Positions 22,086 through 34,800 are shown, counted from the stretch's first letter. The stretch is 64,000 nt of DNA from Girardinichthys multiradiatus (GCF_021462225.1 NC_061794.1:46920414-46984413), one strand, 5' to 3'. Numbers and translations: made by a program. The notes: generated by a model from the sequence alone, not told the origin.

Positions 22086-22925
22086 CAGTCATGATCAAAA
22101 GAAAGTACACCTTTCTCCACTTACAGGGTCATACCTATTAGGACATAATTAAGGTATCTGTTCATTAATAGATTATAAAATGATTTAAAGCTAACTTCAA
22201 GTTTATAAACATACAATTTGATACTGTTGACATGATGAAATGTTGACATTTGATACCGTTATCATTAGTATCCTGGTGCTGCTTGCCAAGTGCACTAGAT
22301 GAACTGATCATCAGTGTGCAGCCCAGGAACATACAGGTCTATGTTCAAACAATGCCAAAGTGGAAAGACTTCAGCAACTACCTTAGAGGAGCAACTGCTA
22401 CTACCCAAGAATCTGGGGGTTTGGGCCGTAGTAGTTCGTCAGTTATTTCTAAGCTTTCTGAAGTCCATCATTCTACAAACAGACAAATTATTCAGAACAT
22501 AATCCCAGAAGTGGAGTCGCCACCAAGCAGGACCATGCAGTGCTCAGAGAAATGACAAAAAACAAGAGCTTCATCTCAGACTCTATGGGCCTCAGTTAGC
22601 AGGTTAGAGGTTAAAGTTCAAGACAATTAGAAGAAAACTGAACAAATACAGGTCCTTCTCAAAATATTAGCATATTGTGATAAAGTTCATTATTTTCCAT
22701 AATGTCATGATGAAAATTTAACAATCATATATTTTAGATTCATTGCACACTAACTGAAATATTTCAGGTCTTTTATTGTCTTAATACGGATGATTTTGGC
22801 ATACAGCTCATGAAAACCCAAAATTCCTATCTCACAAAATTAGCATATTTCATCCGACCAATAAAAGAAAAGTGTTTTTAATACAAAAAACGTCAACCTT
22901 CAAATAATCATGTACAGTTATGCAC

Positions 22926-23403
22926 TCAATACTTGGTCGGGAATCCTTTTGCAGAAATGACTGCTTCAATGCGGCGTGGCATGGAGGCAATCAGCCTGTG
23001 GCACTGCTGAGGTCTTATGGAGGCCCTGGATGCTTCGATAGCAGCCTTTAGCTCATCCAGAGTGTTGGGTCTTGAGTCTCTCAACGTTCTCTTCACAATA
23101 TCCCACAGATTCTCTATGGGGTTCAGGTCAGGAGAGTTGGCAGGCCAATTGAGCACAGTGATACAATGGTCAGTAAACCATCTACCAGTGGTTTTGGCAC
23201 TGTGAGCAGGTGCCAGGTCGTGCTGAAAAATGAAATCTTGATCTCCATAAGCATGAAGTGCTCCAAAATCTCCTGATAGCTAGCTGCATTGACCCTGCCC
23301 TTGATAAAACACAGTGGACCAACACCAGCAGCTGACACGGCACCCCAGACCATCACTGACTGTGGGTACTTGACACTGGACTTCTGGCATTTTGGCATTT
23401 CCT
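22926..23403 (-). pseudogene. Tc1 transposase, C-terminal part
   Basis: Continuation of the transposase beyond the LINE insertion: KSSVKYPQSVMVWGAVS and AASYQEILEHFML in one frame, then, after one net frameshift near 23255, DFIFQHDLAPAH (second catalytic Asp), [18 protein letters not shown] (third catalytic block) and a C terminus ending AKGFPTKY. Apart from the LINE insertion and this frameshift the gene appears complete, so inactivation was recent relative to the other copies. Confidence 0.88.
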
Positions 23404-25871
23404 TCTCAGAATCAGAATCAGAATCAGAAAAGCTTTATTGCCAAGTACGTTTTTGGACATACAAGGAATTTGTTTTGGCGTAGTCGGTGCAATACAGTAC
23501 AAATTAAACAGTATAAACATATCTACAATATAATATAAATATATGTGCACAGTTTTAAGTGAGTGAGAGTAAATATAGAGCAGTATAAGATGCAAGAGCA
23601 ATACAACAGTGCAGGTGATCATTGTGCAAGTAAAGCAGGAGTCCAAGCTGAGCGTTAATGTAACGCATAGTTACAGGTTACAGGTGTCCTGTCAGCAAAA
23701 AAAGGGGGGGTGTGGGGGAAAGGGAGAATGTCAGGGTGGTTTCCGGGCTTTGTTAACCAGGCTGGTGGCAGATGGGAAAAAACTGTTCTTGTGGCGTGAG
23801 GTTTTGGTCCGGATGGACCGCAGCCTCCTGCCAGAGGGGAGAGTCTCAAAGAGTCTGTGACCGGGGTGGGAGGGATCAGCCAGAATCTTCCCTGCCCGCT
23901 TCAGGGTCCTGGAGGTGTACAGTTCCTGGAGCGACAGTAGACTGCAGCCAATCACCTTCTCAGCAGACCGAATGACACGCTGCAGCCTGCCCTTATCCTT
24001 GGCTGTAGCAGCGGCGTACCAGATGGTGATGGAGGAGGTGAGGATGGACTCAATGATGGCTGTGTAGAAGTGCACCATCATAGTCTTTGGCAGGTTGAAT
24101 TTCTTCAGCTGCCGCAGGAAGAACATCCTCTGCTGGGCTTTCTTGATGAGGGAGCTGATGTTTGGCTCCCACTTGAGATCCTGGGAGATGATGGTTCCCA
24201 GGAAGCGGAAAGATTCCACAGTGTCAATTGTGGAGTCACAGAGGGTGATGGGGGCAGGTGGGGCTGGGTTCTGCCTGAAGTCCACAACCATCTCCACTGT
24301 CTTTAGAGCGTTGAGCTCAAGGTTGTTCTGGCTGCACCAGTCCAACAGATGGTCCACCTCCCATCTGTACGCAGACTCATCACCATCAGAGATGAGTCCG
24401 ATCAGGGTGGTGTCGTCCGCAAACTTCAGAAGCTTGACAGACTGGTGACTGGAGGTGCAGCTGTTGGTGTACAGGGAGAAGAGCAGAGGAGAGAGAACAC
24501 AGCCTTGGGGGGAACCGGTGCTGATGGTCAGGGAGTCAGAGACGTGCTTCCCCAGCCTCACGCGCTGCTTCCTGTCAGACAGGAAGTCAGTGATCCACCT
24601 GCAGGTGGAGTCGGGCACACTCAGCTGGAAGAGCTTCTCCTGTAGCAGAACTGGGACGATGGTGTTGAAGGCAGAGCTGAAATCCACAAACAGGATCCTG
24701 GCGTAGGTTCCTGTGGAGTCCAGGTGCCGGAGGATGAAGTGAAGGGCTAGGTTGACTGCATCATCTACAGACCTGTTGGCTCTGTAGGCAAACTGCAGGG
24801 GGTCCAGGAGGGGGTCGGTGATGTCTTTTAGGTGTGAGAGCACAAGGCGCTCAAAGGACTTCATCACCACAGAGGTCAGGGCGACGGGTCTGAAGTCATT
24901 AAGCCCTGTGGTCCTTGGCTTCTTGGGAACAGGGACGATGGTGGAGGACTTGAAGCAGGCTGGCACATGACATGTCTCCAGGGAGGTGTTAAAAATGTCT
25001 GTGAAGACTGGAGACAGCTGATCAGCGCAGTGCTTCAGGCTGGCTGGTGAGACAGAATCCGGACCAGCAGCTTTCTGGGGGTTCTGTCTCCTGAAGAGTT
25101 TGTTGACGTCCCTCTCCTGGATGGAAAGAGCCGTCCTCGGCGTGGGTAGGGGGCTGGTGGGGGGGAACTTCAGGGTGGGGGTTGGAGGTGCCAAGGCCCC
25201 TCTTGAGGTTGGGGAGGTGGGGGTGGTGGATTGTGGCTGCAGCTGTTGGGGGGCGTCGTGGGAGATGGTTGCAGGACTGTCCCTTTGTCTTTCAAAGCGG
25301 CAGTAGAACTCGTTCAGGTCGTTGGCGAGGCGTCGGTCGTTGATGGAGTGGGGGGCTTTCGGCTTGTAGTTGGTGATTTGCTTGAGCCCTTTCCAGACAG
25401 ACGCAGAGTCGTTGGCTGAGAACTGGTTTTGGAGCTTCTCAGAGTACAGTCGTTTGGCCTCTTTCACTGCCTTGCCAAACTTGTACTTTGCCTCTCTGTA
25501 TATGTCTTTGTTCCCACTCCTGAAGGCCTTTTCCTTATCCAGTCTTAACCTTCTGAGTTTAGCTGTGAACCAGGGTTTGTCGTTGTTGTAACTCACCCTG
25601 GTGCATGATGGTACACAGCTGTCCTCACAGAAGCTGATGTAGGAAGTCACAGCCTCTGTGTACTCGTCCAGACTGTTGGTAGTAGTCCTGAACACATCCC
25701 AGTCTGTACAGCCTAAACACGCCTGGAGATTCTCCACAGCCTCACTGCTCCACTTCCTTGTCGTCCTCACAACAGGTTTGCAGAGCTTTAGTTTCTGCCT
25801 GTATGCAGGAATCAGGTGGACCATGATGTGGTCGGATTGGCCCAGTGCAGCACGTGGGACGGCGTGATAAG
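23404..25871 (-). mobile_element. Rex1-like (CR1/L2 lineage) LINE, 5'-truncated
   Basis: Inserted in the Tc1 transposase. The 3' end on the minus strand finishes in repeats of TCTGAT (23407-23429) after CAATAAAGCT, and the 3' UTR is about 330 bp. The 5' junction near 25870 lies just before the last part of the endonuclease ([14 protein letters not shown]). Truncation at the endonuclease, a short terminal microsatellite and no clear target duplication fit this LINE group. The Rex1 name is from memory of fish elements and could be a sister family. Confidence 0.85.
23731..25869 (-). CDS. Non-LTR retrotransposon reverse transcriptase (partial)
   Basis: Open for about 712 codons. Counting from the Met at 25824, 697 residues: the endonuclease end (SDH) lies just before it; a linker with a Pro/Thr/Ser-rich stretch spans about 187-230; the RT begins near [10 protein letters not shown] (251-260). 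Motif A is [10 protein letters not shown] (about 379-388), motif [11 protein letters not shown] (about 437-446), motif [10 protein letters not shown] (about 468-476); thumb and C-terminal domain follow with [10 protein letters not shown] near 655. All RT catalytic aspartates are present and there is no internal stop, so the copy is young. The missing endonuclease means it cannot mobilise itself. It is the only long intact frame in the window and is not a host gene. Confidence 0.9.
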   Translation of the reverse strand, partial: YHAVPRAALGQSDHIMVHLIPAYRQKLKLCKPVVRTTRKWSSEAVENLQACLGCTDWDVFRTTTNSLDEYTEAVTSYISFCEDSCVPSCTRVSYNNDKPWFTAKLRRLRLDKEKAFRSGNKDIYREAKYKFGKAVKEAKRLYSEKLQNQFSANDSASVWKGLKQITNYKPKAPHSINDRRLANDLNEFYCRFERQRDSPATISHDAPQQLQPQSTTPTSPTSRGALAPPTPTLKFPPTSPLPTPRTALSIQERDVNKLFRRQNPQKAAGPDSVSPASLKHCADQLSPVFTDIFNTSLETCHVPACFKSSTIVPVPKKPRTTGLNDFRPVALTSVVMKSFERLVLSHLKDITDPLLDPLQFAYRANRSVDDAVNLALHFILRHLDSTGTYARILFVDFSSAFNTIVPVLLQEKLFQLSVPDSTCRWITDFLSDRKQRVRLGKHVSDSLTISTGSPQGCVLSPLLFSLYTNSCTSSHQSVKLLKFADDTTLIGLISDGDESAYRWEVDHLLDWCSQNNLELNALKTVEMVVDFRQNPAPPAPITLCDSTIDTVESFRFLGTIISQDLKWEPNISSLIKKAQQRMFFLRQLKKFNLPKTMMVHFYTAIIESILTSSITIWYAAATAKDKGRLQRVIRSAEKVIGCSLLSLQELYTSRTLKRAGKILADPSHPGHRLFETLPSGRRLRSIRTKTSRHKNSFFPSATSLVNKARKPP

Positions 25872-26381
25872 CGTCTCCCCAGTCTTCCTCCAGACTCTGG
25901 CACCTTGATTTCCAAATGACATGCAGAATTTGCTTTCATCCAAAAAAAGTACTTTGGACCACTGAGCAACAGTCCAGTGCTGATTCTCTGTAGCCCAGGT
26001 CAGGCGCTTCTGCCGCTGTTTCTGGTTCAAAAGTGGCTTGACCTGGGGAATGCGGCACCTGTAGCCCATTTCCTGCACACGCCTGTGCACGGTGGCTCTG
26101 GATGTTTCTACTCCAGACTCAGTCCACTGCTTCCGCAGGTCCCCCAAGGTCTGGAATCGGCCCTTCTCCACAATCTTCCTCAGGGTCCGGTCACCTCTTC
26201 TTGTTGTGCAGCGTTTTCTGCCACACTTTTTCCTTCCCACAGACTTTCCACTGAGGTGCCTTGATACAGCACTCTGGGAACAGCCTATTCGTTCAGAAAT
26301 TTCTTTCTGTGTCTTACCCTCTTGCTTGAGGGTGTCAATAGTGGCCTTCTGGACAGCAGTCAGGTCGGCAGTCTTACCCAT
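25872..26381 (-). pseudogene. Tc1 transposase, N-terminal part
   Basis: About 170 open codons from Met (MGKTADLT) to the LINE junction. Residues 27-43 (EISERIGCSQSAVSRHL) form the first helix-turn-helix of the paired-like DNA-binding domain; KKCGRKR (51-57) is the GRPR/nuclear-localisation-like basic link; a second helix-turn-helix follows; FLDESKF (about 146-152) carries the first catalytic Asp. The frame runs artificially into the LINE after WRKTGE. It would bind the TIRs and cut at TA if complete, but it is cut off before the second and third catalytic acids. Confidence 0.88.
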
Positions 26382-26860
26382 GATTGGGGTTTTGAGTGAT
26401 GAACCAGGCTGGGAGTTTTAAAGGCCTCAGGAATCTTTTGCAGGTGTTTAGAGTTAACTTGTTGATTCAGAGGATTAGGTTCATAGCTCGTTTAGAGACC
26501 CTTTTAATGATATGCTAATTTTGTGAGATAGGAATTTTGGGTTTTCATGAGCTGTATGCCAAAATCATCCGTATTAAGACAATAAAAGACCTGAAATATT
26601 TCAGTTAGTGTGCAATGAATCTAAAATATATGAATGTTAAATTTTTATCATGACATTATGGAAAATAATGAACTTTATCCCAATATGCTAATATTTTGAG
26701 AAGGACCTGTATGGCTTTTTGGAGGTGTTGAAGGTTTGCAAAGCTGGCTCAAAATGAATCACAAGACCTCTGAAGCAATCTCTTTGGGACAGATGTGACC
26801 ATAGTGGAGATAATACATAATACACAGCTACTTCCACCTAAAATCAGAAGTTAATTTGAA

Positions 26861-27999
26861 TGAAAGAAGCAGTTTTCAAACCTTGAAGGCACCACTGTGA
26901 AGTCCAAATATTTCCAGGATCTCCTGTAGTCTTACAAAGAGTCATACCAGCTCAAATCTTCTATGACCATTACATTTAATTTACTGGGAGATTTGGTTGA
27001 CTTTGAACATGTCAGAGAGAAAGCGTCCAGGAATGTGAATCTCGGTCTGCATGCTGAATAGAGAAAAATACATTTTATGTGACAGTATTGCCATGACTGC
27101 TGTGCACACAAACACACTCTGAATGTGAGGAAGCTGATAAGAGATTATGATGAAGGGAGCAACAGAAGAGCCTTTGGTCTTTCCCCATCCTATAAATTCA
27201 TCTTTTCATAAAAACAATTGTCTGTCTTCTTTTTGTACAACTGTTCCAGCCATTACTCTGATTCAGTGCAAAGTGTATTTAATTCAGGTAGAAAAAATTG
27301 AATTATACAAAGTCAAGTGTGCACGGATTCAATGAAAAACAAGCCTTTTTGGGCACTTTCAGAAGCAAGACACTTCCAATACATAATAATCATTTCTTTT
27401 TAACTTATGCATATCAGCTTTATTTCATAGAAGTATTTTTAGTTGGTCTTTATTAGCTTTGACTTCCAACTGTACAGAAGTATATTTGAGTATGTTGTCC
27501 TCCAAGTTTATCAAAATCAATAGAATAATTATAGCATAATTTTTTTTAAGAGCAACAAACCTAAATAATTTTTATTTTAATCGGCTAATTATTCAATTCA
27601 AGCAATCATGAGCACTAATATTTTCATCTTTATGCATCTAAGCATCAATCAAGTGGCTTAAACGGATCTGATATCATTGCATTATTTTAATTTTATTTAT
27701 GTAACATTTATTTAACCAGGCAGGTTAGATTAATTCTTATTTACAACTGTAATTTCCTGCCTTTTGTCAGGTAAGGTAAAAGACTGATTTAAAAATCACA
27801 TATTAAATGTATAGATGATAAATCTGATGGTAAATCTACTGTATATTTTGAAGTTGAAAAAGATTTTATGTTATTGTCCTCTTATATAACTTAAAATCCA
27901 TCAAACATTTTTGGTTAGTGCAGATTTTTAGCTTAAAATCCTTGACTGTCGATGACTTGCTTTGTACACAAAAACATTTTGAGTATTTGTACCATTTTC
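26861..27999. other. No gene seen
   Basis: AT-rich. TTTATTTAACCAGGCAGGTT at about 27708-27727 resembles a widespread fish repeat end, too short to classify. Confidence 0.4.
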
Positions 28000-29520
28000 T
28001 TTTGCTAGAGCCACTGAAATAAGGATGACTAAATATTAAGTGTTACAGTTGTTTTACATTAGTAATTTTGTCTTCTATTAGCATTTAGCATTGTTGGCTA
28101 GTTAAATTTGTTCTTGTTAATTGTGGCTTTTTTTAGTTTATATTATATTTTGAAAAAAACATATTGTTAAATACCGTTTCATAGGTTGTAGACGTAATAA
28201 ATATTCACACTCAACTTCCCACAGTATCAGGACCATTAGCCTAGCATTTCCTACTTTGAGGTACTTTTGCTGCTATGTATTAGCATTTATCATTGTTAGT
28301 AAGTTCACAGTTTTCTACTCATTAAAACAATTTTTATAACATATTTTACATTGGGGGATATTCTGATAAGTTATTTAGTTTTTTCAAATATTTGTGTTGA
28401 TATTGATATGTTTTATTTTAAGGCAATAATATATACATTTTCTGGCATTAGCATCAGATCAATTAGCCCATCGTTTCCTGCTTTCTGCTACCTTTGCTGT
28501 TAATTATTAGCATTTAGCCTTGTTAGCAAGTTAACATTGTTTTTCCTGTTAATTAGTTGTGGCATACAGTGTTGTATATACATACATGTGAAGTAGCAAC
28601 ATGTGTGCTTATCCTATATTTATGAATCAAATGTTTGTAGTTAGTATTAGAAGTCTAGTTAACCTAGCATGTCTTGCTTTAAGTTTACTATTGCCGCTAT
28701 CAGCATTTAGTATTATTTTAATCATTAACTTTTATGGCATACCTTTGATTTAATTTTTGTGATGATAAAATGTTAGTGTTTTGTGCAATAATGAGCTTAA
28801 TGTCTCCAGTTAGCATCAATTTGCTTTCTACTTTAGCTACTCCTGTTGCAGTCTATTAGCATTTAGCATTGTTTGCAAACTATTCTTTCTCATTGTTAAT
28901 TATTTATGATAGTGGTTAAGGAATAATGTAATCTCATCTTTTGTACAAGATAGTTTATTTTAAAACCATCACATTTTATTGTCCTGATGTAATCAGACCA
29001 GGGTGAAGTCAGCCCCGCTAACAGCTATGCAAGGGCCCGGGACGGCACAGTCTTTCAGTCTTGTTCTAGCGCATTGTTTATAGTATATATTACATTATGG
29101 AATTTTATGGTATTTAACTTATTTATCTTGTTGAGAATGTTTGCTGTTAGCAAAAGAACCATAGCTGAGCATACCCTTATTTGATTCACATTTAGCAGTG
29201 TTAGCAAATTAGCATATTTTCTGTTGTTTTTTAGTAGCAAACATAACATGAAAGAATAATTTCACATCATGTTAATATAGAAGACAAGGCTGTTATTTGT
29301 GAAAGTAGCATTGTGTTATTTGTGAAAGTACCAACATAGAGTTTTCCTGCAGTGAAAAGTGAAATGTTTGCAGTCAGAATTATGTTTAAGCATTGTTTGC
29401 AAGTAAAAATTGTTTTGCTGTTGTTGTTTGTGATATGCTAACATTATGTTAGTTTGAAAGATAGATCATTACCTAAATATTAGTAATGGTATTAACACTT
29501 CTGCTTTTTCTGTGGTCATG
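28000..29520 (+). repeat. Degenerate ~200-bp tandem satellite
   Basis: The anchor TATTAGCATTTAGCATTGTT recurs with drift at about 28077, 28278, 28505, 28698, 28854, 29183 and 29380, i.e. steps of 201, 227, 193, 156, 329 and 197 bp. Each anchor is preceded 35-60 bp earlier by TTAGCCTAGCATTTCCTRCTTT-like sequence and followed by a T-rich part with TTGTTAATT. The 329-bp gap includes a GC-rich foreign patch (about 28990-29070). Copies are heavily diverged, so the array is old. Confidence 0.65.
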
Positions 29521-30808
29521 AGTGAAACGTTAAAATCAGGATCAGGACTTTTGGCCTCAAATTTTTATGCTTTGTGCCCCTTTTTTGACACCTTTTTTTC
29601 CTTTAAATTACAATAGCTTTTTTATTAATTATTTTTGGGAATACTTTAAATAAACCAATATTTTTACTTTATTTTAACATAGACAAGTTCCTTTCATTGA
29701 GCAATATTTGGTTGAAAACAAAACTAGCCTAGGTCGAAATTGTCCGTAGACATCCAAAATTGGTCTCAAATTTTGTAAAATAAAGTTTTTTAGTTGTTTT
29801 TAGACGCTGGTCCGGAGTTATGCTCGGTTTTCAGTGCAATAACATGTAACTTCAAAACTGGAAACAATGGACTAGTATTACTGATCTCTGTAGCAATTAT
29901 ATGACTGCTTCCCTGCTCGCAGGACAAATTCATCATTTTACATTTTCACAGGTGTACGCATTATGAATTATGGCATAATGACATTTTGTAGATAAGTGTG
30001 ATGTTTTTTTTTTCAGCCTTCATAATATGATTGCATCTCTGCAGCAAAAGTTGGTTTTTTTACAGCTCGTCTCAGCCTACTATATATTTGTTTTCTTAAT
30101 TTGGCGTAAAAAGAGGCAAAACTCCTCTTCTGAATACATGGAAATTCAAATAAAGAAAACTCAACACTGACAATTCAAGGAGGTTACCAAACCACACACA
30201 AGGCTTCATGTAATAACTGAGAAATCTTTTTTCTCAAAAAAATCACTCATGTTTCATTTAAGAAATTGTGGATTTAGAAGTGAGAAATGGTCCACAAAAT
30301 GATGTCTGTTGTTGGCTAAATCTACTTCACTCTACTTAGATGTGGTTGGGGTTAGCAGTGTTAGCACATGGGCTAACCAAACCTTTTAACGACTTTGTTT
30401 AGGCTATGTTTTGATGAGACCCATTGGCTAAAACAGACAAGGACTAGCCAACCTTACATAGCCATAACAACGATGTCGTCAATGGATGTCCAATGTTTGG
30501 AGAGATAGCACCACGTATTTCTGCAGGTTTTTAAATCATGGCCGCACATTGCAGGTGGTTAGTGGACATTGCCACTGGATATTCTGACTAATACAGAGAG
30601 TACTGTACAAGCGGTGTATTTTACTATTTAACCCTCTGTTAGGGAGAAAGGCAATGAACAACCTGGAATGTACAAAGTTCAAGATACAAGACAGTCAAAT
30701 CATTAAATGGACATTTCTGTCCAGACTAAACCAGCAGCACTTGAAGTGTTGGGCCTCTAGAAAGGACCTGGCAGTCAGGTTTTATGAAATGTGTGGAAGA
30801 GTCTATGG
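29521..30808. other. No gene seen
   Basis: T-rich then mixed sequence without recognised features. GTTAGC/GCTAAC words near 30350-30450 may be satellite outliers. Confidence 0.4.
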
Positions 30809-31395
30809 CTCCTTTTCCACTACTCCCTACTCAGTTCAGTACAGCTCTACAAGCTTTTTTGGCTTTTCCATTAGTAACAGTTACCTGGAACCGTAACTAT
30901 TTTTACCTGCTTGCTTGCAGTTCTAACCTAGCCGACCCATGCTGAAAACGCGAAGACTCACACTCACTGATTTGGTAAGAGGCGGCGTCACTAGTCATTG
31001 CATATTTTATTATGTAATATCTTCAACCATTAAATTGTTGTATGCTGGGCCTATTGTGTATATCACTACTATAGCAAGCTAGCACAAGATAGCAATAGCT
31101 TACCCTCACACGTCCTCCAGCTTGTACCCTTTAATTTCACTCCATGGCTTCCCTCTTTCCTGTACTGATCCAGATTGCTTCGCCTTGCTGGCTGTAGCAC
31201 CTGTCAAGGCTGTTGTTGTGTTCGTGTAACTGCAAATCACACGTTACCTTTATCGGACTGTGGGTCCACTGTGCTATGGACGATCCCGCCCACATTGCAA
31301 TGGTACTCAATTGTAATGGACAACAAACAAAACCGTGTAGAGCTGACCCGATTTGAGTCGAGTACATACAAATGGAAAAGGGGCACAAGTACTCT
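30809..31395. mobile_element. Non-autonomous DNA transposon (MITE)
   Basis: The ends form imperfect inverted repeats: left GGCTCCTTTTCCACTACTCC ... CAGCTCTACAAGC ... TTTTCCATTA; right, read in reverse, TGCCCCTTTTCCATTTGTAT ... CAGCTCTACACGG ... GTCCATTACA. The TTTTCCA-TACTC-CAGCTCTAC layout is a known high-copy fish MITE pattern. About 585 bp, with no coding capacity. The target duplication could not be fixed. Confidence 0.65.
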
Positions 31396-31794
31396 GTGGC
31401 CTTGTTAAATGAGTGGGCGTAGAATAGAGCAGGATATTGATAGGTGGACCATAATACCCGTATGTCGAGGAGAAGAGAAATCTGAGCTGTAAAGAAAAAC
31501 TTTAATTTTACTAATAAAGACATGTCCAGTCTTTCCTGGTGATGGTTGATGAAGAATGAGATCACCAACAGCTGGTGGCTGGACTCACCTTAAAGGATAG
31601 GGGGAGAGGCTCAGAGTAAAATCTCTGAGTTTTGAATGCCTTCATAGGGAAGCGTTTCAACATGCCACACAGGAAGGGGGCCTTGGGGCAGACCAGAACC
31701 TGTTGGAGGTTACTTCCCAGGTTGTCTTAGGAATGACTAGGACTCACTCGCGCTCCATTATTAGCTGGAGGTGGTCAACTGGGAGAGTGAGGTG
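31396..31794. other. No gene seen
   Basis: 31600-31790 reads like part of a dispersed repeat leading into a GATGG tract, but I cannot name it. Confidence 0.4.
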
Positions 31795-31831
31795 GGTGGT
31801 TGGGTGGATGGATGCATGGATGGATGGATGA
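31795..31831. repeat. Short imperfect (GGAT)n tract
   Basis: GGTTGGGTGGATGGATGCAT followed by GGATGGATGGATG; about five GGAT units with interruptions. Confidence 0.85.
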
Positions 31832-34800
31832 TTTTTATCTATAATACTGCATTCTGGATCTACAGTGGTGTTATTGTATGCAAGGTGGTTTCCATTTTGT
31901 CATTGACTGTTTTGAAGGAAAAACTGACTTAAAGTACAACTTTTGTGCTAATCAGTCCTCTTGTTTCAACAAAAAACTATTTGAAAGGACTGGACAGATC
32001 ATAAATGTGTGTTCATAGAAAAGAAAATATGGAAAATAATCATGAATCTGAAACCACATCTAAAAGTCTTATAACCCTAAAATCAGAGGTTCAGTTGAGG
32101 GTTTATCTCCATAAATGATTACATTTACTTAATTTAATCTCATTCTGATCTTACCATGTATACAAATTTGCTGCACCAACTTAAAGGCTCTCCTGTTAGC
32201 TCTCCTTCCTCTCTGTTCAAATGCTTCCTCTTCTTCTTCGTCTCCTCTTACTCCTTACAGGTGTTTTCTTTTTATTTCCAACCACAAACGATTTTCTTCT
32301 TGATTATCTCTATTTCTGTGTGTCCTATGATGTAAATATAGAGATCATCCATTCTTTAGTCTGTTGACTTTATTCTTATGTAAATTATTTAAAAAAAGAG
32401 ATGATAATGGATGAAATATAATATATTATAACTGAAAACACAGAGAATGAACGTAATGATGAAGGTGACGATTGTTTCTGTGATGATGATGATGTCACAT
32501 CAATAACTGCTCCAATGTTCAAAGATGAGGATGCTAATGGTGGTGAATGGTGAATAAGATTAAAAGCAAATTCTAAAGAAATCCTCTGTGAAGTCTGTGT
32601 TATTGTAAAGGTATTGTTGATCAGGGTTTGGATTAGTTAGACAGATAATATTTATAAACACATATTGCATCCATGCTACATCATGACCATAATGATGTTT
32701 TTGTACACATATGTCCAATCATGAGGTCCACTAAATCTCAGCAGTTTAATTCCTACTGGGCCCCTTACCGCGCAGGACTGCCTCTAGGTTTTGCAAATTG
32801 ATGCTAAGTTTAAAGGCTTCCACAGAGTCAGGCGTACTTGATTCGGATGTCTTCATGTAGGCTACTCGAGGTGGACTTAATACGGGTTCAAAGCCGATGT
32901 GCACATCGGTGTCACACAGTACACTGCTTGGCAGGAAAAAGGCTTTACATCAAACTCTTTTATATGTGACACTGAGCTGAGGATTGATAGTTTTCAATTT
33001 TAATTTGATAGAAGTCTGGAAAACTACAGTTTTAAATTAGTGTCAACACCACTGCCTTCCCCACAAATTGGCTCTTCCTCCTTGTCTGATGACGCTATGG
33101 CAGAAAGTGTGGAAAATGTGGGGATTTGTCACGAGATATGTTGGAAATTGGGGCGCTCAACAATGAAATCTCAAACCTTCGCAGACGATACACGAAAAGT
33201 CCGCACCGCTTTCTGTACACACACAGTACGCCCGACTCTGTGAGAGCCTTAAAGGTATGCAAAAAATAAAACGGGCTATGCTAATATGAAAATACGATTT
33301 CCATATTTCATTTCCATTTCATAAAGTAAGGCTGCAGTGAAGCTTGTCTCTTTTTTGATAATTTTATTATTTTTGAGCAAGACTGCAACAAGGTCTTATG
33401 ATTTTTGTTTTTAAAAATAAATTAATCAGTTATAGCAAAATGAGTAATTTTATTTTACTGGTGGTACTTAATTTCACAATCCTGGTTGGTGTGTATCCAC
33501 AGAAAACTGGTCCAAAAAACTTAGATACTGAATGATTAAACTAAATTAAAAGCCAAAACCAACTATTATAAGCAAATGACCATGTTTTCATGCATCAAGA
33601 CCTTGTTTTTGTCATGAAAACAGGTAAACTATCCTGTCATCTGGAGAAAACCACTGAAAAATATTTACAATGTGGACGTCTGCCTCGGTAGGTGTCAGTT
33701 GTAAAATGGCTTCAAGTTGCCCTTTAACATACTGTTGAATCTGAAGTCAGCATTAGTTTTTTGTTGGTCGATGAGCTGTGGAGCAAAGACTTATTAAACC
33801 CCAACAAGTCTATAGAAAACATTTGGTAGTCAAATGTCAGGGATAACCTAAAAGATGACGGAAAACTAAAAATTTGGGTCTGGGAATTAATAAATGTAAA
33901 AACATAGGTAAATTGTCACAGTTCTTTTGTGGCTGTTGGTGGAAGGTGAAACGCTAGGAAAGGTTATCTGGCCATTTCAAATGTCACAATATTTCCTGAG
34001 TTTAATAATATTATTGTCATTATGTTATTGTCAAGTTTAATGTTTGAATGCAGAAAATAGATAGGAGCCAACAGGGGCCAGTGTCCCTGTAGAACTGGTC
34101 CTGGCCCCTGTTATGGCCCCTGTACCAAAGACATATTGCTAAATCAATTTCTTATGATGGAATGTGCTGGCACAGAAACCGTAACTGGTTGGTCTTTTGG
34201 ACTAATTACATTTTTTACCTTTACAGTTTTACTTTGACAATGAATCGAAAATGAAGGTGTTGCATTTTTACCCTTCAGCCTTATTGAGGTAGGATCACAG
34301 TTGTCATCTGCTAGTTCAGGGCTCTGCAACCTGCAGCTCCAGAGCTGCAAGTGGCTCACTTAATATATTAAACAATGAAATATTGCCCTGTTTTTTTTTT
34401 TTTTTTTTTGTTTCATTCTTTTGTTTTATGTCCCCATGAAGAAAAACTGGCCCCACCCTGGCCCACCTGGTAAATCAGGTCTAGAACCCCCGCAGGTGCA
34501 GATTTTCATTTACGTTGTCAACATTCATTAACAAGCATAAAAAATACCAACATATTCTGATGTTTGTTGCAAGAAAGGTAAAATTGCATGAATGACAAGA
34601 ACTCCAACAAAACCATCTATTTATCTGCAACACCCAATGCATTCATTGGCTTCTTGAAGAAGTATCCCATTTTTTAGGGAGTATCAAAACCACTGCTCTT
34701 TACAAATTAGTTTGAAGAGCCAAATGGATTTTAAAAATCCAGGGAAAACCTAGGGTAACCCAATACAAGAATCGGCCTTAAAATGTACAGTGATATCTAA

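Larger units (their letters stand above)
22649..26709 (-). mobile_element. Tc1 transposon with 200-bp TIRs
   Basis: The inverted repeats 22649-22848 and 26510-26709 begin CAGGTCCTTCTCAAAATATT and differ at only a handful of positions. TA dinucleotides flank both ends (22647-22648 and 26710-26711), the Tc1/mariner target duplication. A minus-strand transposase lies between them, split by a Rex1-like LINE. Subtracting the LINE leaves about 1.6 kb, the normal Tc1 length. Near-identical TIRs point to a younger copy than the other Tc1 remnants here. Confidence 0.95.
22086..26860 (+). mobile_element. Outer Tc1-like element, interrupted
   Basis: The left end CAGTCATGATCAAAAGAAAG follows a TA. 22300-22648 and, after the inner insert, 26712-26830 carry decayed sense-strand transposase-region sequence (AGACAATTAGAAGAAAACTG before the insert; TTTGGGACAGATGTGACCAT after it, the WTDE-like block). 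The inner Tc1 sits in a TA of this element. The right end is not clear; about 26860 is an estimate and the 3' part seems deleted. Confidence 0.6.

Noticed and set aside
33040..33243. 67-codon frame as a small gene
   Set aside because: Starts in a decayed region, has no domain or splice signals, and its composition is not convincing despite CpGs.
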